Of a stretch of DNA of 64,000 bases, positions 13,419 through 26,200 are shown one piece after another. The notes beneath the pieces are model-generated. The model searched no databases, was not told where the DNA came from, and saw nothing but the letters and a program-made list of their open reading frames with translations. Both the position numbers and the translations under genes were made by a program. The DNA comes from Annulohypoxylon bovei var. microspora. Its lineage: Eukaryota; Ascomycota; Sordariomycetes; Xylariales; Hypoxylaceae. The DNA is taken from the NCBI GenBank assembly GCA_022836615.1, contig MU405248.1:186001-250000 (forward strand), given 5' to 3'. Within the stretch, counting starts at the first letter, position 1; each line of letters begins with the position of its first letter.

Positions 13419-15520
13419 TACGCCGCTTCATACGCCGCGGGACTCTTAGACCCCAACTCTTAGACCCTTACTATTAGACAAGATGTCTTAGGCTTCCCCA
13501 AGTTTGGAAAAGGGAGGAAAAGAAAAAACAGATGTCATCTTCATCTCGCTTTGTGCTGCACCGGCGCACCCCTCATCCCACTCGGAATACGTAGGGCCCC
13601 CCTTATGTACCTGCTGAGCACGTACATATCATTGTGAAATTTCATTTGCCACATGGTCTGACAGGGACTAGCCTAACACCGCTCTTCTAGAACGTTACAG
13701 ATGTTCCATAGCCTGCTCTAGGCTTTTGGGGGAAAAGAAGATAGAAAGAAAAACTTGGCCAACTCCCGTCGGGGAGAAGTCAACTGTGGGGTCTTCGACG
13801 GTGAGATTGTACGAAACTTGTAAACGGCCTTTTCGGATCGTCAAGCTACGTGTACGATGCGCTCAGCTGACAAGACAACAATCCCCACCGCCGCATTGCA
13901 CGGCACTTCTACATAGTATAGCTAGCCATGGAGGTATCGGGGATCGGGGATATACGTGTGATTTATTCCGTAGCTAGCTTCACTGCTTCAGGCCGTGAAC
14001 AGATTTGATATAATCCGACCACTTGGAAAGGGGGAGTAGCCAAGATCCAAGCCACCGCCTAAGGTGAAGAAGTCGCATGCGCCAGATACACCTGTGCATC
14101 AAATTGATCGACGGCAGAGTCCGGTACCAAAGTCGCTGATCGTTGATATTAGATTTCGACAAAAGAACGATTACCGCACCTGCGCACGTACCTACCGATA
14201 CAAGGTTATTGCACAGGGAAAAAGCGTCGTACACTGTGTTGCATTGCCTACTTACGGTAAGAGTACATACCATCGTCAGATAACGACATCGTTACCCAAA
14301 AACAGTCTCTACTAACCCGCAGCCCGGAATAGAGACGGTTCATATGGATCATGAATAGCCCGGATCTAGTGCGGATGAGACGGGTTCGCTTCAATGACGT
14401 GTGAAGTGGTTACAGACAGATTATTCCAGCATAACCTCGCTCTCCGCCGTTACGGCGGACGGGGTCACGCACACTTACAATGGTGACCGGTATGCACGGT
14501 CGACGTAATGAAGTTGATTGAAGCAAAAGCTTCGAAACGGGCAGCAGCACCGACGAAACATACCAAGCGCGGCAATTCCGTTGCGCTGACTATCGCCGTG
14601 ACACAGCATACGCATAATAATGAAGGGACGGGGACCATATTCCGACTTCGTGGGTGCAGGTCTGTTGCGTCCGCACGTCACACGCCCGTACATACATACA
14701 GAAATGAAATCTAAATCTCGTGGCTGCGGGACGGGCAGGCGGGCGGGCAGACGGGTTATCGTCGGTTATGAACATGCGTTATACATACAGTAACCTACCT
14801 ACATACATTAAAAGAAACGAGGCTTGGCGAGCTGGGCTGAAGGCTCTCTGCACAATCTGCGTCATGGTAGACGCTTTTCCATCAGTCCCCCGTACCGGCC
14901 ATTCGGTTCATCTCAAAATACCCCAGTTGTATGCTATTTCCGTTGCCCAATCCCACTCTCGTATGGTCACGCATCGTTGGGGGTCGTTTATTATTATTAT
15001 TCTTTTTTTTCTCTCCGATTTCCTTCTTTAGCCTCGCTCACGAACAGCCCAGGGAAAGGCTGTGGATAATCCTTCACCGCTGCTTGGACTGCTTAAGCAA
15101 CCTCACTACATTACCATCTCTCCCAAGACTAAAAAGTGTCGTGTCAGGCCCATTCGCTCAGATCCTCGGCAGGCTCCACCGTTCAGCTTTTTTGGTGTGT
15201 GGTGAAATTGCCAATGAGGTCGACGCTCATAACCGGCCAGCTTTATTAGCTTATTATTGAACGGCTTAAACCCAAGAGGGAAAGGTTCACAACCCTTTTA
15301 TTCTTTGCTTCTAAAGCTGGCGGGCACCGGCAGCCCTGGAGTGGCTTTCCCACTACTTTCCCTAACCTTACCCTACTTTCCCCCCCTTGTCTGCGCCTGT
15401 CAGAGGAAGCCATGCACATCCAATGCCGGAGGAGGGTAGTAGGGAAGCTAGTAGGGATCCATCGTGTACTTGGTACTTCTCATCGACCCTCGATGTGCAA
15501 TGTGCAATGTGCCATGCTGG

Positions 15521-15595
15521 GCTGGGTAATGCTAGGTAATGCTGGGTAATGCTGGGTAATGCTTGTATGTATGCTTGTATGCTTGTATGCTTGTA
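15521..15595. repeat. Adjacent (GCTGGGTAAT)4 and (GCTTGTAT)n repeats
   Basis: Four copies of a 10-mer (the second has one change, GCTAGGTAAT) run at 15521-15560. They pass directly into copies of an 8-mer GCTTGTAT up to about 15595. Read directly. It lies about 0.95 kb upstream of the MFS start. Confidence 0.9.
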
Positions 15596-16071
15596 TACAT
15601 ACACTGGATTGATGCTGGTTATGGATGCTGGTGCTTCCATCTTCCTACCTACCTCATCCTAGTCGAAAATGTGTTTCCCGCGACCCGCGTGGTCATTCGA
15701 GTCGGGCAGCGGGCTGCGCTTCCACTTTCCTCTCCTCTCTACATGCCTGTATATGCAACTCGTAAGGCTCCTCTGGAGCCAAGTCCCGACTTTTCTCATT
15801 CGCAGGTACATGTCATCGTATACCCCGTACCGCCTTCGAGCATGGGATGAGGGCTCCACCGGGGCAGTCCACTTCTGGGCTTCCATGACAGAGTTGTTTC
15901 CACGAAGTTGGGACTCCATACCTTGTGAGACCATCGCCGCGTTACACCTGGCACCGCTGGAAGGATCATCTATTGCACTTGTACTTGCACTTGCACTGAC
16001 ACTTTGCTTTTCGCCCTAACATCTGTCACCGCTGGTTCCAATATTAAATGACTTAATATCCGTCTCCCGCC

Positions 16072-16296
16072 ATGGATACATCTACCAGTTATTGGATTGT
16101 TTCTAGTCTACTTCTATCAGCTTTCTTTTCTCTCCTCCCGTCATGCCAAGCTGATTATTCACCTTTGCTTTCGTTCTGCAGCTTATCTTACACACAGCCT
16201 TTGTCGACCATAACAACTCAACCGTACCGGGTTGACAAGTCACTCCTGCTTGTCACCCTGACTCTTGACCCTGACCCTGACCTTGACATTACCTGA
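16072..16296 (+). other. Possible upstream ORF in MFS leader
   Basis: A 74-codon ATG-to-stop frame, 229 bp before the MFS start. Its N-terminus is hydrophobic (VSSLLLSAFFSLLP), signal-peptide-like. It has no recognisable domain and sits in pyrimidine-rich DNA likely to be the transporter's promoter or leader. It may be a chance frame. Confidence 0.2.
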
Positions 16297-16524
16297 TTCA
16301 TAAAAGCCGTCGAGGGTCCTCCACACTCAGGTCCCCGGATACCTGAAAGTTTCTCCCATCTTAAGACTTTAAGGGAACGTTTCCAAGTCACTACTTAGTC
16401 TCAAATCCGAGATCCCTGTATCGCAACTGTTTAAGCGTCCGCCATCGTACTCTCTTCTTCCCGCTTTCCGCTCCTTCGAGCCTTTCATGTAGCGCGGGGC
16501 TCGGCGGAATTCACTATCACAACC

Positions 16525-18483
16525 ATGAGGAGTATCTTGTTTTCGAGGGACGCCCGTCCTTCGACGAGTGAGCGTAATAGCACCGTACCACCGTTCCCGA
16601 GGCGTCAGATGCTAGTTTTAGGTACGACATGAATAATGGTCACTTTCGTAGTCTGGTAAGAATGTTTTGAGGTGGAGCTCATGCTGATATGCTGCCAACT
16701 AGCAATCTGTCGAATATGCGAGCCAATTGCTTTCATGGGCATATTTCCGTACATCTACTTTATGATCGAGGACTTTCACATCACCGAGGATAAGAGCAGA
16801 ATCTCATTTTACGCCGGCATGGTCACGTCAGCCTTCACCTTTGCGGAATTCTCGACGGGTCTTTTATGGGGACGGCTCAGTGATAAAGTGGGAAGGAAGC
16901 CGGTCTTGCTCACGGGTCTCATCGGTACCGCCATTAGTGTGTTGATATTCGGCTTCGCCCCTAACCTGACAGTTGCTCTCATCGCTCGAGCTGTTGGAGG
17001 ACTTCTGAACGGGTACGGCAGCAGTTCTACTCATTTTTTGAAACTGTGTACTAACGCCAAGCTAGAAATATGGGCGTCCTTCAGACGACCGTGGCCGAAT
17101 TAGTGACCTCGAAGGAGCATCAGCGTGAGTCGGTCATGGCCGTTGGGCGCTCCAAGCCGGATAGCTAATTTTGACAGCCCGAGCTTATACCATAATGCCC
17201 GTCGTATGGTGTCTGGGATCGATCATCGGCCCAATGATCGGTGGCGCGCTCGCGAGGCCGTGTATCAGTTATCCGAGCCTGTTCCCGCCCGGAACCATCT
17301 GGGACAGGTATCCCTATCTGCTCCCCAATCTCTTCAGCGCCTTTATCGTACTCATCGGAGTTGTCAACGGAATCTTGTTTCTCGAGGAAACTCACGCCGA
17401 GAAGAAATCGAAGCCGGATCGTGGACTAGCGCTTGGAAATTGGATTCTTTCGGGCCTGCCGATCTTTCGAAAGTGCGCCGAACCGAGGGACGAGAAATCG
17501 AAGATGGCCGAGATGGAAGCTCAGCCGCTGCTTGATCGCGACGACGAGCAGCTGCCCGGTTATCAGACGAACGAGAACTCGCCGGAAAACTCACCACGCA
17601 TCAGGTCCGCCTCTGTTCCCTCGATTTCGTGGGATTCGCTCGAACTCGAAAGCGGACGCGCAGACTTGAACCTGGGAATGTCTAGAATTTTCACGCGACC
17701 AGTAGTTCTAAACATCATCTCATTTGGAATCTTAGCCTTGTAGGTTTTTTGACATTGCCAAGTTTAGGAACTCAATTCTGACTAACGTGACTCCAAAGTC
17801 ACACAATGACCTTCGATCAGCTGTTTCCGGTCTTTCTGAGCACCGCGCCACCAGATCACCCAATGCCGGTGAAGCTGCCGTTCCAATTTGTCGACGGCTT
17901 CGGACTCGACAGCAAAACAGTCGGTATCGTGCTAAGCGCCCAGGGAGCCTACCAGTTGATTGTGAACATGTTCATAATTCCGCCAGTACTGAAGTATTTC
18001 GGCGCCCGCCGCTTATTCCGTTTCCTGGTTGTCGTCTACTTTTTACTCTACCTGGTCACCCCGTATCTAGTGCTATTACCCGAGGAGTACCGCATGATAG
18101 GAGTTGGAATGGTATTGGTTTGGAAATGCACCTTTGCGAGCATGGCGTATCCCAGCAACGCGATCTTAACCGCAGATTCAGCACCCAGCCACCTGGCCCT
18201 CGGCACTATCAACGGCGTGGCAGCATCGACAGCGAGCTTATGTCGCGCGTTCGGCCCAACGATATCCGGAATTCTCTACGCTGTTGGTTTGAAGACGGGT
18301 TACTCGGGCTTGGCGTGGTGGTGCAGTGCGTTCGTGGCCATCGGTGGAGCGATCGTCGGATTCCAGATTCAAGAGTTGCCAAGCCGACTCGAAAAGATTG
18401 TCCCCGCTAGCGAGGCAGAAGCCGGTCAACCCGAAGATGCCCAGGTCGCTGAGCGAGCAGTTTCATCTGGATCAGGATCATAG
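16525..18483 (+). CDS. MFS transporter, DHA1-like
   Basis: Proton-coupled membrane transporter of unknown substrate. Exons 16525-16621, 16703-17012, 17066-17124, 17178-17739 and 17799-18483 give 570 aa; introns are 81, 53, 53 and 59 bp, and two have CTAAC branch sites. About 12 membrane segments are expected, with a long polar loop between TM6 and TM7 (residues about 220-320, acidic and Ser-rich). MFS motif A is seen in WGRLSDKVGRKPVL, and a DHA1 motif-C-like GSIIGPMIGGAL follows. The start sits in a good context (AACCATGA). It is homologous along its length to the protein at 41268-43054, sharing the ICR/IVR..EPIA, GGLLNGN(M/I)GV and EH(Q/E)PRAY segments. Family members resemble yeast YCR023C-type transporters. 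The C-terminal tail is acidic and Ser/Gly-rich. Confidence 0.93.
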
Positions 18484-20325
18484 GTTGGAATTGGAGTTAA
18501 TTCCTGGCCTTTTTTTCAGGGTCACTTTTTTCATTCTCGGCGGGGACTCCAGGGATAACAAGGAGCTTTTGGAACATTCGGGTTACGACGTTTAATGACT
18601 TGTTCTTTTCTTGGCGCCGGATCATCTCGCCTCTCATCTCTCTATCGAATCGTCTTAGCCTGGTCGTTTACATCTCTGGTTGGGAAAAAAGGTTTAATTT
18701 CTACTACTTACTTACTACATAGACTGGGTTGGGCAACTAGATTTTATCTCTATTTCCGAGGAAGGGAATTACTGCGATACCTCTGTACAATGGCACCAAA
18801 ACGAAAACGGTTTTCGGGAATCACGCTTGGGCAAGGAGTCACCGTTTTTTTTTAACAAGACGAAGAAAATATCGTGTACTAGGAAAGACAACGTTCAATT
18901 TGGGCATGGGAAGGGGGACGGGCAGGCTCGGAAAACTAGCTGGAAGAGTTATTGTTATACCTTGTCCGGCATCATCTTCAAACGGGGGATCAAGGCGTTA
19001 CAAGCAAGTGATTTCTGACATTATTATTAGTATTATTATCTATTGTTTTTTTTTTTGGCGAGTCTTGTTATCATTACGTTGGGTACTTCAGAGACGGGTT
19101 TGTCATTTTAGGGGTCTACGATACACGATGGCGCGCAGGGTAGATAGGTCTTGGAGAAGGGGCGTCTGACAGACGAAGCCGGTCGTTCAAATTAATTTAA
19201 TCTATTCTTTCCGGCACATGTTGCTTTCGAAATGAGGCTATTCGTCTAGTGTGCTTCCTCACCACGTGTCCCTGCTTCACTGTCGTATGAGTGTACAGGT
19301 GGCTACTGTCGCTACTGTGGTTTAGGGTAAAGGTGCATCAATAGTTAAGAAGGACGTCGTGACGATAGATCAAGCATCAGACAACTCGTATGTCAAATAT
19401 TATATACGATATGTGGGCCAGATATCAAAAGAACCTCAAAGTACGGTTGTGGTCAAATAAGAGCCAAAGCTAAACAGATGGGGCTTTCACCTGACAGCAG
19501 ATTTGAAATGTCGAACACCAATGATGTAGCAGGTGTTCTTACGCCTTATATATCTGTGGGCACCTAATAGCTTCTCTCCTTACCTAGCTTGGTAGTGCTC
19601 AAGACACGAACCACACAACGAAGCCTCATATGACGTAGCATCGGAAGATAATTTGCAGGGAGTCTCATACCTACCTAGGTGTCATGGCACCCAATGGCTC
19701 AGCTAACTAAGACAACTGCCGGAACTAATTAGCAAGGCATATAAGGAGATGATGCACGTATATCATTCAACCGGTTGAGCCTTACAAGGCTTAGGACCCT
19801 CCCCCAACGTAACAACAGTTGATCGACCTCCCTGCATACATAGTCGAGATCCTTGATGCTACCTAGCATACGCATACTTAGAACTCCTACGTTACCCTCT
19901 TCCAAGCACTCGACAGCCAGACGGATTACGTGGACGTTCTTGCAGAAAGGGCCAGGCCTCTTTGGCGGTCTATAAAATTGGCCTATGCGGAGAATAAATT
20001 GCGGTGAAGTGGGATGAAAACTTGCTAGGTTGTTAGTTTCCACCAGGTATATCTCTAGTATGTGGATTCAGAATCACGGGGCGCGCATATTCTTAGTTGT
20101 GGTAATTGAACCCTGTAGTCGGCGATAAATGAGTCTATAAGCGTGCAAATAGGGGAATGCTATTCAGACCAGTCTCCAGTAGGATATGAGGTTCGGCGTC
20201 TAGACTTGGCCCTAGACCAGCGTGCTCGACCTAACGGACAGCCGGATTTATCTCCAGCTTCTCAACACGGAATCTTGATATTCGGATTAATCCCTTGGTG
20301 AGCTATGAAGCTTGACCCCCATCCT
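18484..20325. other. Spacer after MFS gene
   Basis: 3' flank of the transporter, then unassigned DNA. A 104-codon minus-strand frame (19729-20043) has no family I recognise. An ACCTAGGT motif is at about 19672. Confidence 0.45.
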
Positions 20326-21062
20326 CTAACGTAGCCTCCTGGGCTTGAGGGCTTTCCGTCGAAGTTTTTCCTTTCGACGCCATTGCTGAAGTTCGAGATT
20401 AGTCGGGGGCTTCCAACTCATACCTTATCAAACTCACCTTGGCAGCGTCGTGTACGTCATGAGCTATGATCGTCCCATCAGCTTCAGCCCGAAGTCGACG
20501 TTTCGTGGAAAAGTGTGAGGCACGATGTAAGTCACGTCCCGACCAGTTGAGTTTATTCACTTTAACAATATGAGTTAGTAAATTAATACTTACTTGTTTA
20601 GGTGAGAGCTCATAAGTTTCAGATTTATCCCGAGAGTAACATGTCATCCAACTCGATCAAAACATCCCCATTTTCGATCCAAGCCGAAAGGAGAAAAGGG
20701 AATATTCAATGCCACATACTGATGCGTTCGGGATCTGGATGAGACCGACGATGAAGCACTATCAACAGCCAAGTTCGAACGTCATCGACTGTAGCATCTT
20801 TGTCCGGGACGTTGTCGACAATATCCTTCTAGGAATCAATGAGGTACTTCTTCTGATCATCGGTCAACGCTCGCCGAGTCTTGCGTTTCAAGTGGGTAGA
20901 GTGTCCGCATGATTGGTTGCGATTTTGGCCTTTGGAAGGCCGGGGTTTACCACGTAAAGGAATTGAAGGAATCATATAGTCCGTCGATGACATTGGTGCC
21001 AGAGGTAATGGAGGTAATGGAGGTAATGGAAGATAGGTGCCGCCACAGCTAGAAAAAAACAT
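20326..21062 (-). pseudogene. Interrupted gene-like remnant, function unknown
   Basis: On the minus strand a proline-rich and basic coding-like frame runs from about 21062. It includes PLPPLPPLPLAPMSSTDYM and KRKTRRALTDDQKKYLIDS. It hits TAG at 20831-20829 and continues in the same frame with KDIVDNVPDKDATVDDVRTWLL to position 20720. From there a GTATGT..TACTAAC..AAG intron (20560-20719, 160 bp) joins in phase to exon 20438-20559. That exon has GRDLHRASHFSTKRRLRAEADGT. A GTGAGT..CTAAT..CAG intron of 52 bp (20386-20437) then joins to a very basic last exon ending at TAG (20326). The agreeing phases and branch sites argue for a real gene. The in-frame TAG argues for recent decay, a sequence error or an unseen splice. 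A true 5' exon may lie upstream of the CTAG acceptor near 21053. I do not recognise the family. Confidence 0.4.
21002..21030. repeat. (GGTAATGGA)3 tandem repeat
   Basis: Three 9-bp copies, encoding the repeated Pro-Leu-Pro unit of the minus-strand remnant above. A repeat whose unit is a multiple of three is what a coding sequence tolerates. Confidence 0.85.
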
Positions 21063-23038
21063 TACAGCGGTCTATCCCAATCCCAAGAATGCCCCGACGG
21101 TTCTCGAAAAGTGTATAGTTGCTGAATACCTAGTTCTACATAGAGATAGGATGGAGGTGTAAAGTGTTGGATGGGGGATTTCAAAAGTCCTCGGTAGCTT
21201 AATCCTCTATCGTGGGATTAGAAACTTAGATTTATTCATAATTCAGAAGATAGTTGTAGTTTCCTCGCCTTTTGTCTTTATAACTACCTGGTAGTGATAA
21301 TGTTCTCAGGAAAGAACTCACAACTAAGATATAGGTAGGTAGGTGCTATAAGAAGAAATGCCGACTATAACTCGCTAAGCATGCGGATATCATTGGATAG
21401 ACGCTCTTACATTTTCAGGTAGGCACAGGTTGACTGGTAGAGGCAAGAAGACTCTTCGTATATGTAAGTAACCACACCCAATATATTCAACTCTTGTAAT
21501 TGGAAGGGAAATCAAGTATATCTGGGCAAATCTTTGGTAGGTACCTAGTTCCCGACCATCGCCATCATAATGGAACGAAGCCGCGACGAAAAATTCGTGT
21601 CTATTACCGCAATCGAATATGAATATCAAGAGATGGGCTGATAGTCATTCCATAGTACTACTTACACATTCGAGAGTTCATGTCGTGACACATGTCACAT
21701 AAACGGTACTCATATATTGTTAAGTATTCTGGTATGAGATATGATGATAAATATATATGCCTTCATGTATTGTAGTAAGCTTAATAGGTATAGTTTGGTT
21801 TATACCTTAACTGAAAAGCTATTCTCGTGAACTTCTTCCACACGGAAGAATATAGCAATTTACCTACCTACCTATCTAAGTACCTAGGTAAGAATGTTAA
21901 AGGCTAGGTAAGTATGTCGTCTCATGCCGACCATCCCGGGTTTATATATTGAAGGTAAGAATTAGCATCGGCAATAGCAATAGAAATAAAGATGTAGCAT
22001 CAATAATACCATACTTGCCAACGTGCATAGTCGAATGCGGGGATAGACGTAGATGTATCTTTCTACGTAGATCTCATACTCTGTTAAATAAATATCCGAT
22101 ATTTGCCTAGATAGATCAGGTACACAGTAGTAGACTTAAGCAGTACGTATGTACCATAACTATGCGCCAAGTACCCGGACGAGGGCGGAGGTTAGGAGGT
22201 CGGTTCAAAATAATCTAGCACGTATTTCGGGGTGATTGATTGGACGAAAGGTTAACCTAGCTCGCTTCTGGAAGTTGTAACGAGGCGGGCGTGTGGAACA
22301 GAAGTGGGGTATGTGGGGGTTGCTACATTGCTACTTTGTAGAAGTCCCTGAAAAAAGTAAGCTAATTCTACCGGTTCTTTGCATCCTAACAATTATAATG
22401 CAAAATGGGAGTTCGTTAGTGTCTCGGAACGTTGAATCTTTTAGTGTATCTGCCCCAGCTGGCGTAGGACCTAGGTTGCTTATCAGTAAAACCTCCAGAG
22501 ATAAAAGATAACCCCCAACGATAGAAGTCAAATTGCTCGAAAGTATTTGCTCAAGTTTTGCGCAAATCAGCTTGGAACTTGGTAGTGACGTCGTGGGTTG
22601 TAGGTCGAAATCGCCGAATAACCCCGTCAGCTGGAGAAATCCCATCTATCTACATACCTACCTCATATGTAGCAGGAGCAAAAGATCCGGTTACAGCTTA
22701 CTAGAGTTGCATGCAGGAGGAGCGACCCTGTCTGTCTCCGCCGTCCCTCCCGCCGCCGAAGCCCGCTTCGCTTTTTAGAAAATCCCATCTGCCTTTTTAC
22801 AACTTTTCCATTTCAGCCTCTCTCGAGCCTCGCGACCCTTGACGCTTACGCTCTGGTTGGAATCACAACACCCGCATCGTCATAGCTTTGACACATTACA
22901 ATTACCAAATTTTTATACCATTATACCCTGACTCTCTATTACCTACCTTGGCGCTCTTGGTTTTCGCGTCTTTTGAGCTCTACTTTCTTTTCTGTGCTTA
23001 CCTTGGCAGATAGCTATTTCACTCAGTCGAGTTCGGAA
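21063..23038. other. Spacer with promoter of PPR1-like gene
   Basis: AT-rich DNA with ACCTAGGT-type motifs near 21541 and 21865-21890. No convincing gene. From about 22720 the sequence becomes pyrimidine-rich, typical of a fungal promoter and leader. Confidence 0.45.
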
Positions 23039-23071
23039 ATGGAGCGGGGGATATTTGTTTTCTTCGAGTAG
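23039..23071 (+). other. Ten-codon upstream ORF
   Basis: ATG at 23039 opens a 10-codon frame closed by TAG at 23069-23071, 143 bp before the regulator ATG at 23215. If it lies in the mature leader it would reduce translation of the regulator. No transcript start is visible, so this is inference. Confidence 0.35.
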
Positions 23072-23214
23072 CCACCCGAGTTCCGCTTACCTCAGCCGAA
23101 GAACCACCGTAGACTACTCCTGGTTGGCGCAACCCAACACCAACCATTCGCGCCTCTTGTGGGCAGTCGGACGGTATTCAGGCAACCTCCGCGACTGGCG
23201 ATTTTTGCTTATAG

Positions 23215-26200
23215 ATGGACCTGGACCTCGGCGCAATGCCACCGCGCTCACCGCCGTCTCCGGACCCGCATCCTTCGAAACGCCAACGTGCTTCGTCTCC
23301 GGATAAGGACTCGCCTTCGTCAACCGGAAATGGAGGCCCTACCTCTCCTACCACCGAACATTCCTCGCATGATGGCACCGGCCATGGCTCCAAGATTGGC
23401 CAGTCTAGCAGCTTCCGCAATGTCAGCGCATGTAACCGCTGTCGGTTGCGCAAGAATAGATGTGACCAGAAGCTGCCTAGCTGCGCCAGCTGCGAGAAGG
23501 CTAGGGTCGCCTGCGTTGGCTACGACCCTATAACGAAAAGAGAGATACCGCGCAGGTCAGTTTGTCTCGAGTTTACCCAGTATCGCTGATCTATGTAGTC
23601 GCACGGCTGATACGTACCTTAGCTATGTTTACTACCTGGAAACTCGTGTCGATCAATTGGAAGCCCTGCTTCGTCACAACCATATCCAATTCCCGCCTTC
23701 TGACAATCTTGAATATTGTTCGCGACCCGGAGCTGACGGCGGAATTGGAAAGCCGACTACGGATGGCGCGCCTTCGGCCGTCGCTGGAATCGCAGAAACC
23801 TCGAGTGCCGCAAAAACACAAAAAAATAGTGAAGAGATGGAAAAACCGACCAAGATAATGAGACATGGTGGACAGAGACACCTCGGATCTGCTAACGGGA
23901 TATCATTTGCGCGCGTGGTATTTGCTGCCGTTCAGTCTTCCGTTGGAGACCAGAAGTCAAGCTCCGACAAGACCGGTGTCCGGCCGTATAGACCAATTGC
24001 CGGGAACGGAGCCGCCGCATCGAGCACGTCAATGCGGGATTCATTCTTCGGCCTCCATACTCGGCCCACTATCAGACCGGCCGAATTCCCTCCCAAAGAC
24101 CTAGCCATCAAATTGGTAGATTTGTATTTCCAACACGCCAACCCTCAGATACCTGTTCTCCACCGAGATGATTTCATGCAGATGTTTGAACGCGCATATG
24201 CAGAAGAAGGTAGGGTACGAGGACCCAAAGAGCTTTATGTGTTAAATATGGTATATGCAATCGGAGGTGGTATTATAATGGACGCACAGACAACGTCTAC
24301 CAAAGTCGGTGGTGAGGAGAAGAAACAGGCTCAACCCGAGGAATATCACGCTAGTGCCGTCGTTCATCTGGAAGCTTGTCTGAGCAATAGTGGCGGGGGA
24401 TTAGAGGAGCTTCAGGCCGTGCTACTCCTAGCAAATTTTGCTCTACTTCGTCCAGTTCCACCTGGACTATGGTACGCGTTACCGATTTCTCGAACTTCTC
24501 TATGGGGTCATATATTAACATCAAAATTAGGTATATCGTTGGCGTTGCCGTGAGATTAGCAGTTGATCTGGGTCTTCACTATGAAGATGGAAAAGATGTC
24601 GAATTTGATCTTGCGATTAAGACTAAAGCCGACGAGACAGGTGATAAACGAGAAGCCTACCTACGCGAGAGAGGGAGGCGAGAGTTTACCCGCGATCTTA
24701 GACGACGACTTTGGTGGTGCGCTTATTCCTTTGATCGGCTTGTTAGCACTTGTGTTGGACGGCCGTTTGGTGTGTCAGACCAAGTAATCACGACCGAATT
24801 TCCCTCGATGTTAGATGACCGCTATATCACTCATGCTGGCTTTATTGGGCGCCCAGCAGAGGGCGAGCCTACATATAAAATTGTAGCCAAGCATTACTTT
24901 CGACTTCGGCTGCTACAATCCGAGATTTTGCAAGTTCTGCAATATCAGCAAACACAGATGGCGAGGTTCAATGGCCAGAATAACAGAAACGAGTATATGC
25001 ATACTCAGCTTCCATCGCCTTTCTTGCAAAAGTTTGATTCTTTTAGGAACTGGCGGAGAAATATTGACCAACGACTATACGCGTGGAAGAATTCATCGCC
25101 GACAAAGCAGGACTCGGGAGTTGCATTTTCACCTGAATTTCTAGAACTGAACTATTGGCAAGCTATCATTATGCTCTATCGACAAAGCCTAAGTGTACCG
25201 GCCATGTTTGAGGGCGAATATAATACCTCGAAAGAAGTTAATAGCCCGTCTATTTACGCCGCCGAATCGCGAGAAGACGAAGAGAGAGTATATGTTAAAG
25301 TTGCGGAGGCTGGCCAGAAAATTTTGCGTCTATATAGGCAGTTGCATCTGGTTGGCCTCGTCAACTACACATATCTAGCTACGCATCATCTTTTCATGGC
25401 AGGAATATCTTATCTCTATGCGATCTGGCACTCCCATGTTGTTCGGAGCCGACTTGTAAGTCTTCGATGAGAGATTTAAAAATATGTTACTAATATGGCT
25501 ATAGACAATGGATGAAGTCGATTTCACGATACTAGCAGCTACTTCGGTTTTCACAGACCTTATTGAGAAATGTCCACCAGCAGAGGCCTGCCGTGATGCT
25601 TTCGATCGAACAGCAAAAGCAACTGTTAAAATGGCTAATTCTACGGGCGGTTTTGGGCAGGTGTTACACCGAAACAAGCGCTCTTCGAGGAATAATGAAA
25701 GGGGCGACTATATCAATGCCAGAGATGCGACAGCCAACCGACATAAGGCTCATCACTCTGGGTCTCTGAGCGTCTCTGCATATACTACACCAGGACAGGA
25801 AAGTTACAATTCACATGACACACCGTCACAGATGGGTTCTATACAATCCGGAGCGCAATCCGGCGGATTCCGCCTCACCATGCCTAACGTTAAGACAGAG
25901 CAAGATGGGTACTCGATGCTACGCTCTATGCCACAATCGAACCTTGGTGCTGGTAGCATATCTGATGCAGCCTCGCTTCCGGACAACTCGGCCATAGACC
26001 CCGTTCTCCTTCCTTCGCCGGGCGCACACACCAACTCTCCCGTATCCGTCAATAGCTTAACTCCACAATCCAACCCAGGGCAACAGTATTCGCAGAATAC
26101 CGGAAACTCGAATTATAACCTGCTTAGGTCGCCGGCGAGCAATTTTACACCTAGCGCGATAAACTATTCAGATCTACAAGGCATGGACTTCCTGCAGGGT

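Larger units (their letters stand above)
6501..16524. other. 10 kb gene-poor block
   Basis: No frame here matches a family I know, on either strand. The longest is 191 codons on the minus strand (6978-7553), overlapped on plus by a 77-codon frame ending at a GTAAGT; neither is convincing. Base composition looks balanced, not the AT-rich pattern of heavily RIP-mutated DNA. ACCTAGGT motifs occur near 7333, 8445, 9403 and 11595. A perfect 18-bp palindrome sits at 12712-12729, a CCGGAT-CTC-ATCCGG inverted repeat at 13404-13418, and short tandem repeats near 9003, 13140 and 15521. The last 1.5 kb is pyrimidine-rich and is probably promoter and leader of the MFS gene at 16525. Confidence 0.5.

Noticed and set aside
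16250..16285. Telomere-like repeat in CCCTGACCCTGACC
   Set aside because: Only a few imperfect copies of CCTGAC; fungal telomeres are TTAGGG/CCCTAA and this lies inside gene-bearing DNA.
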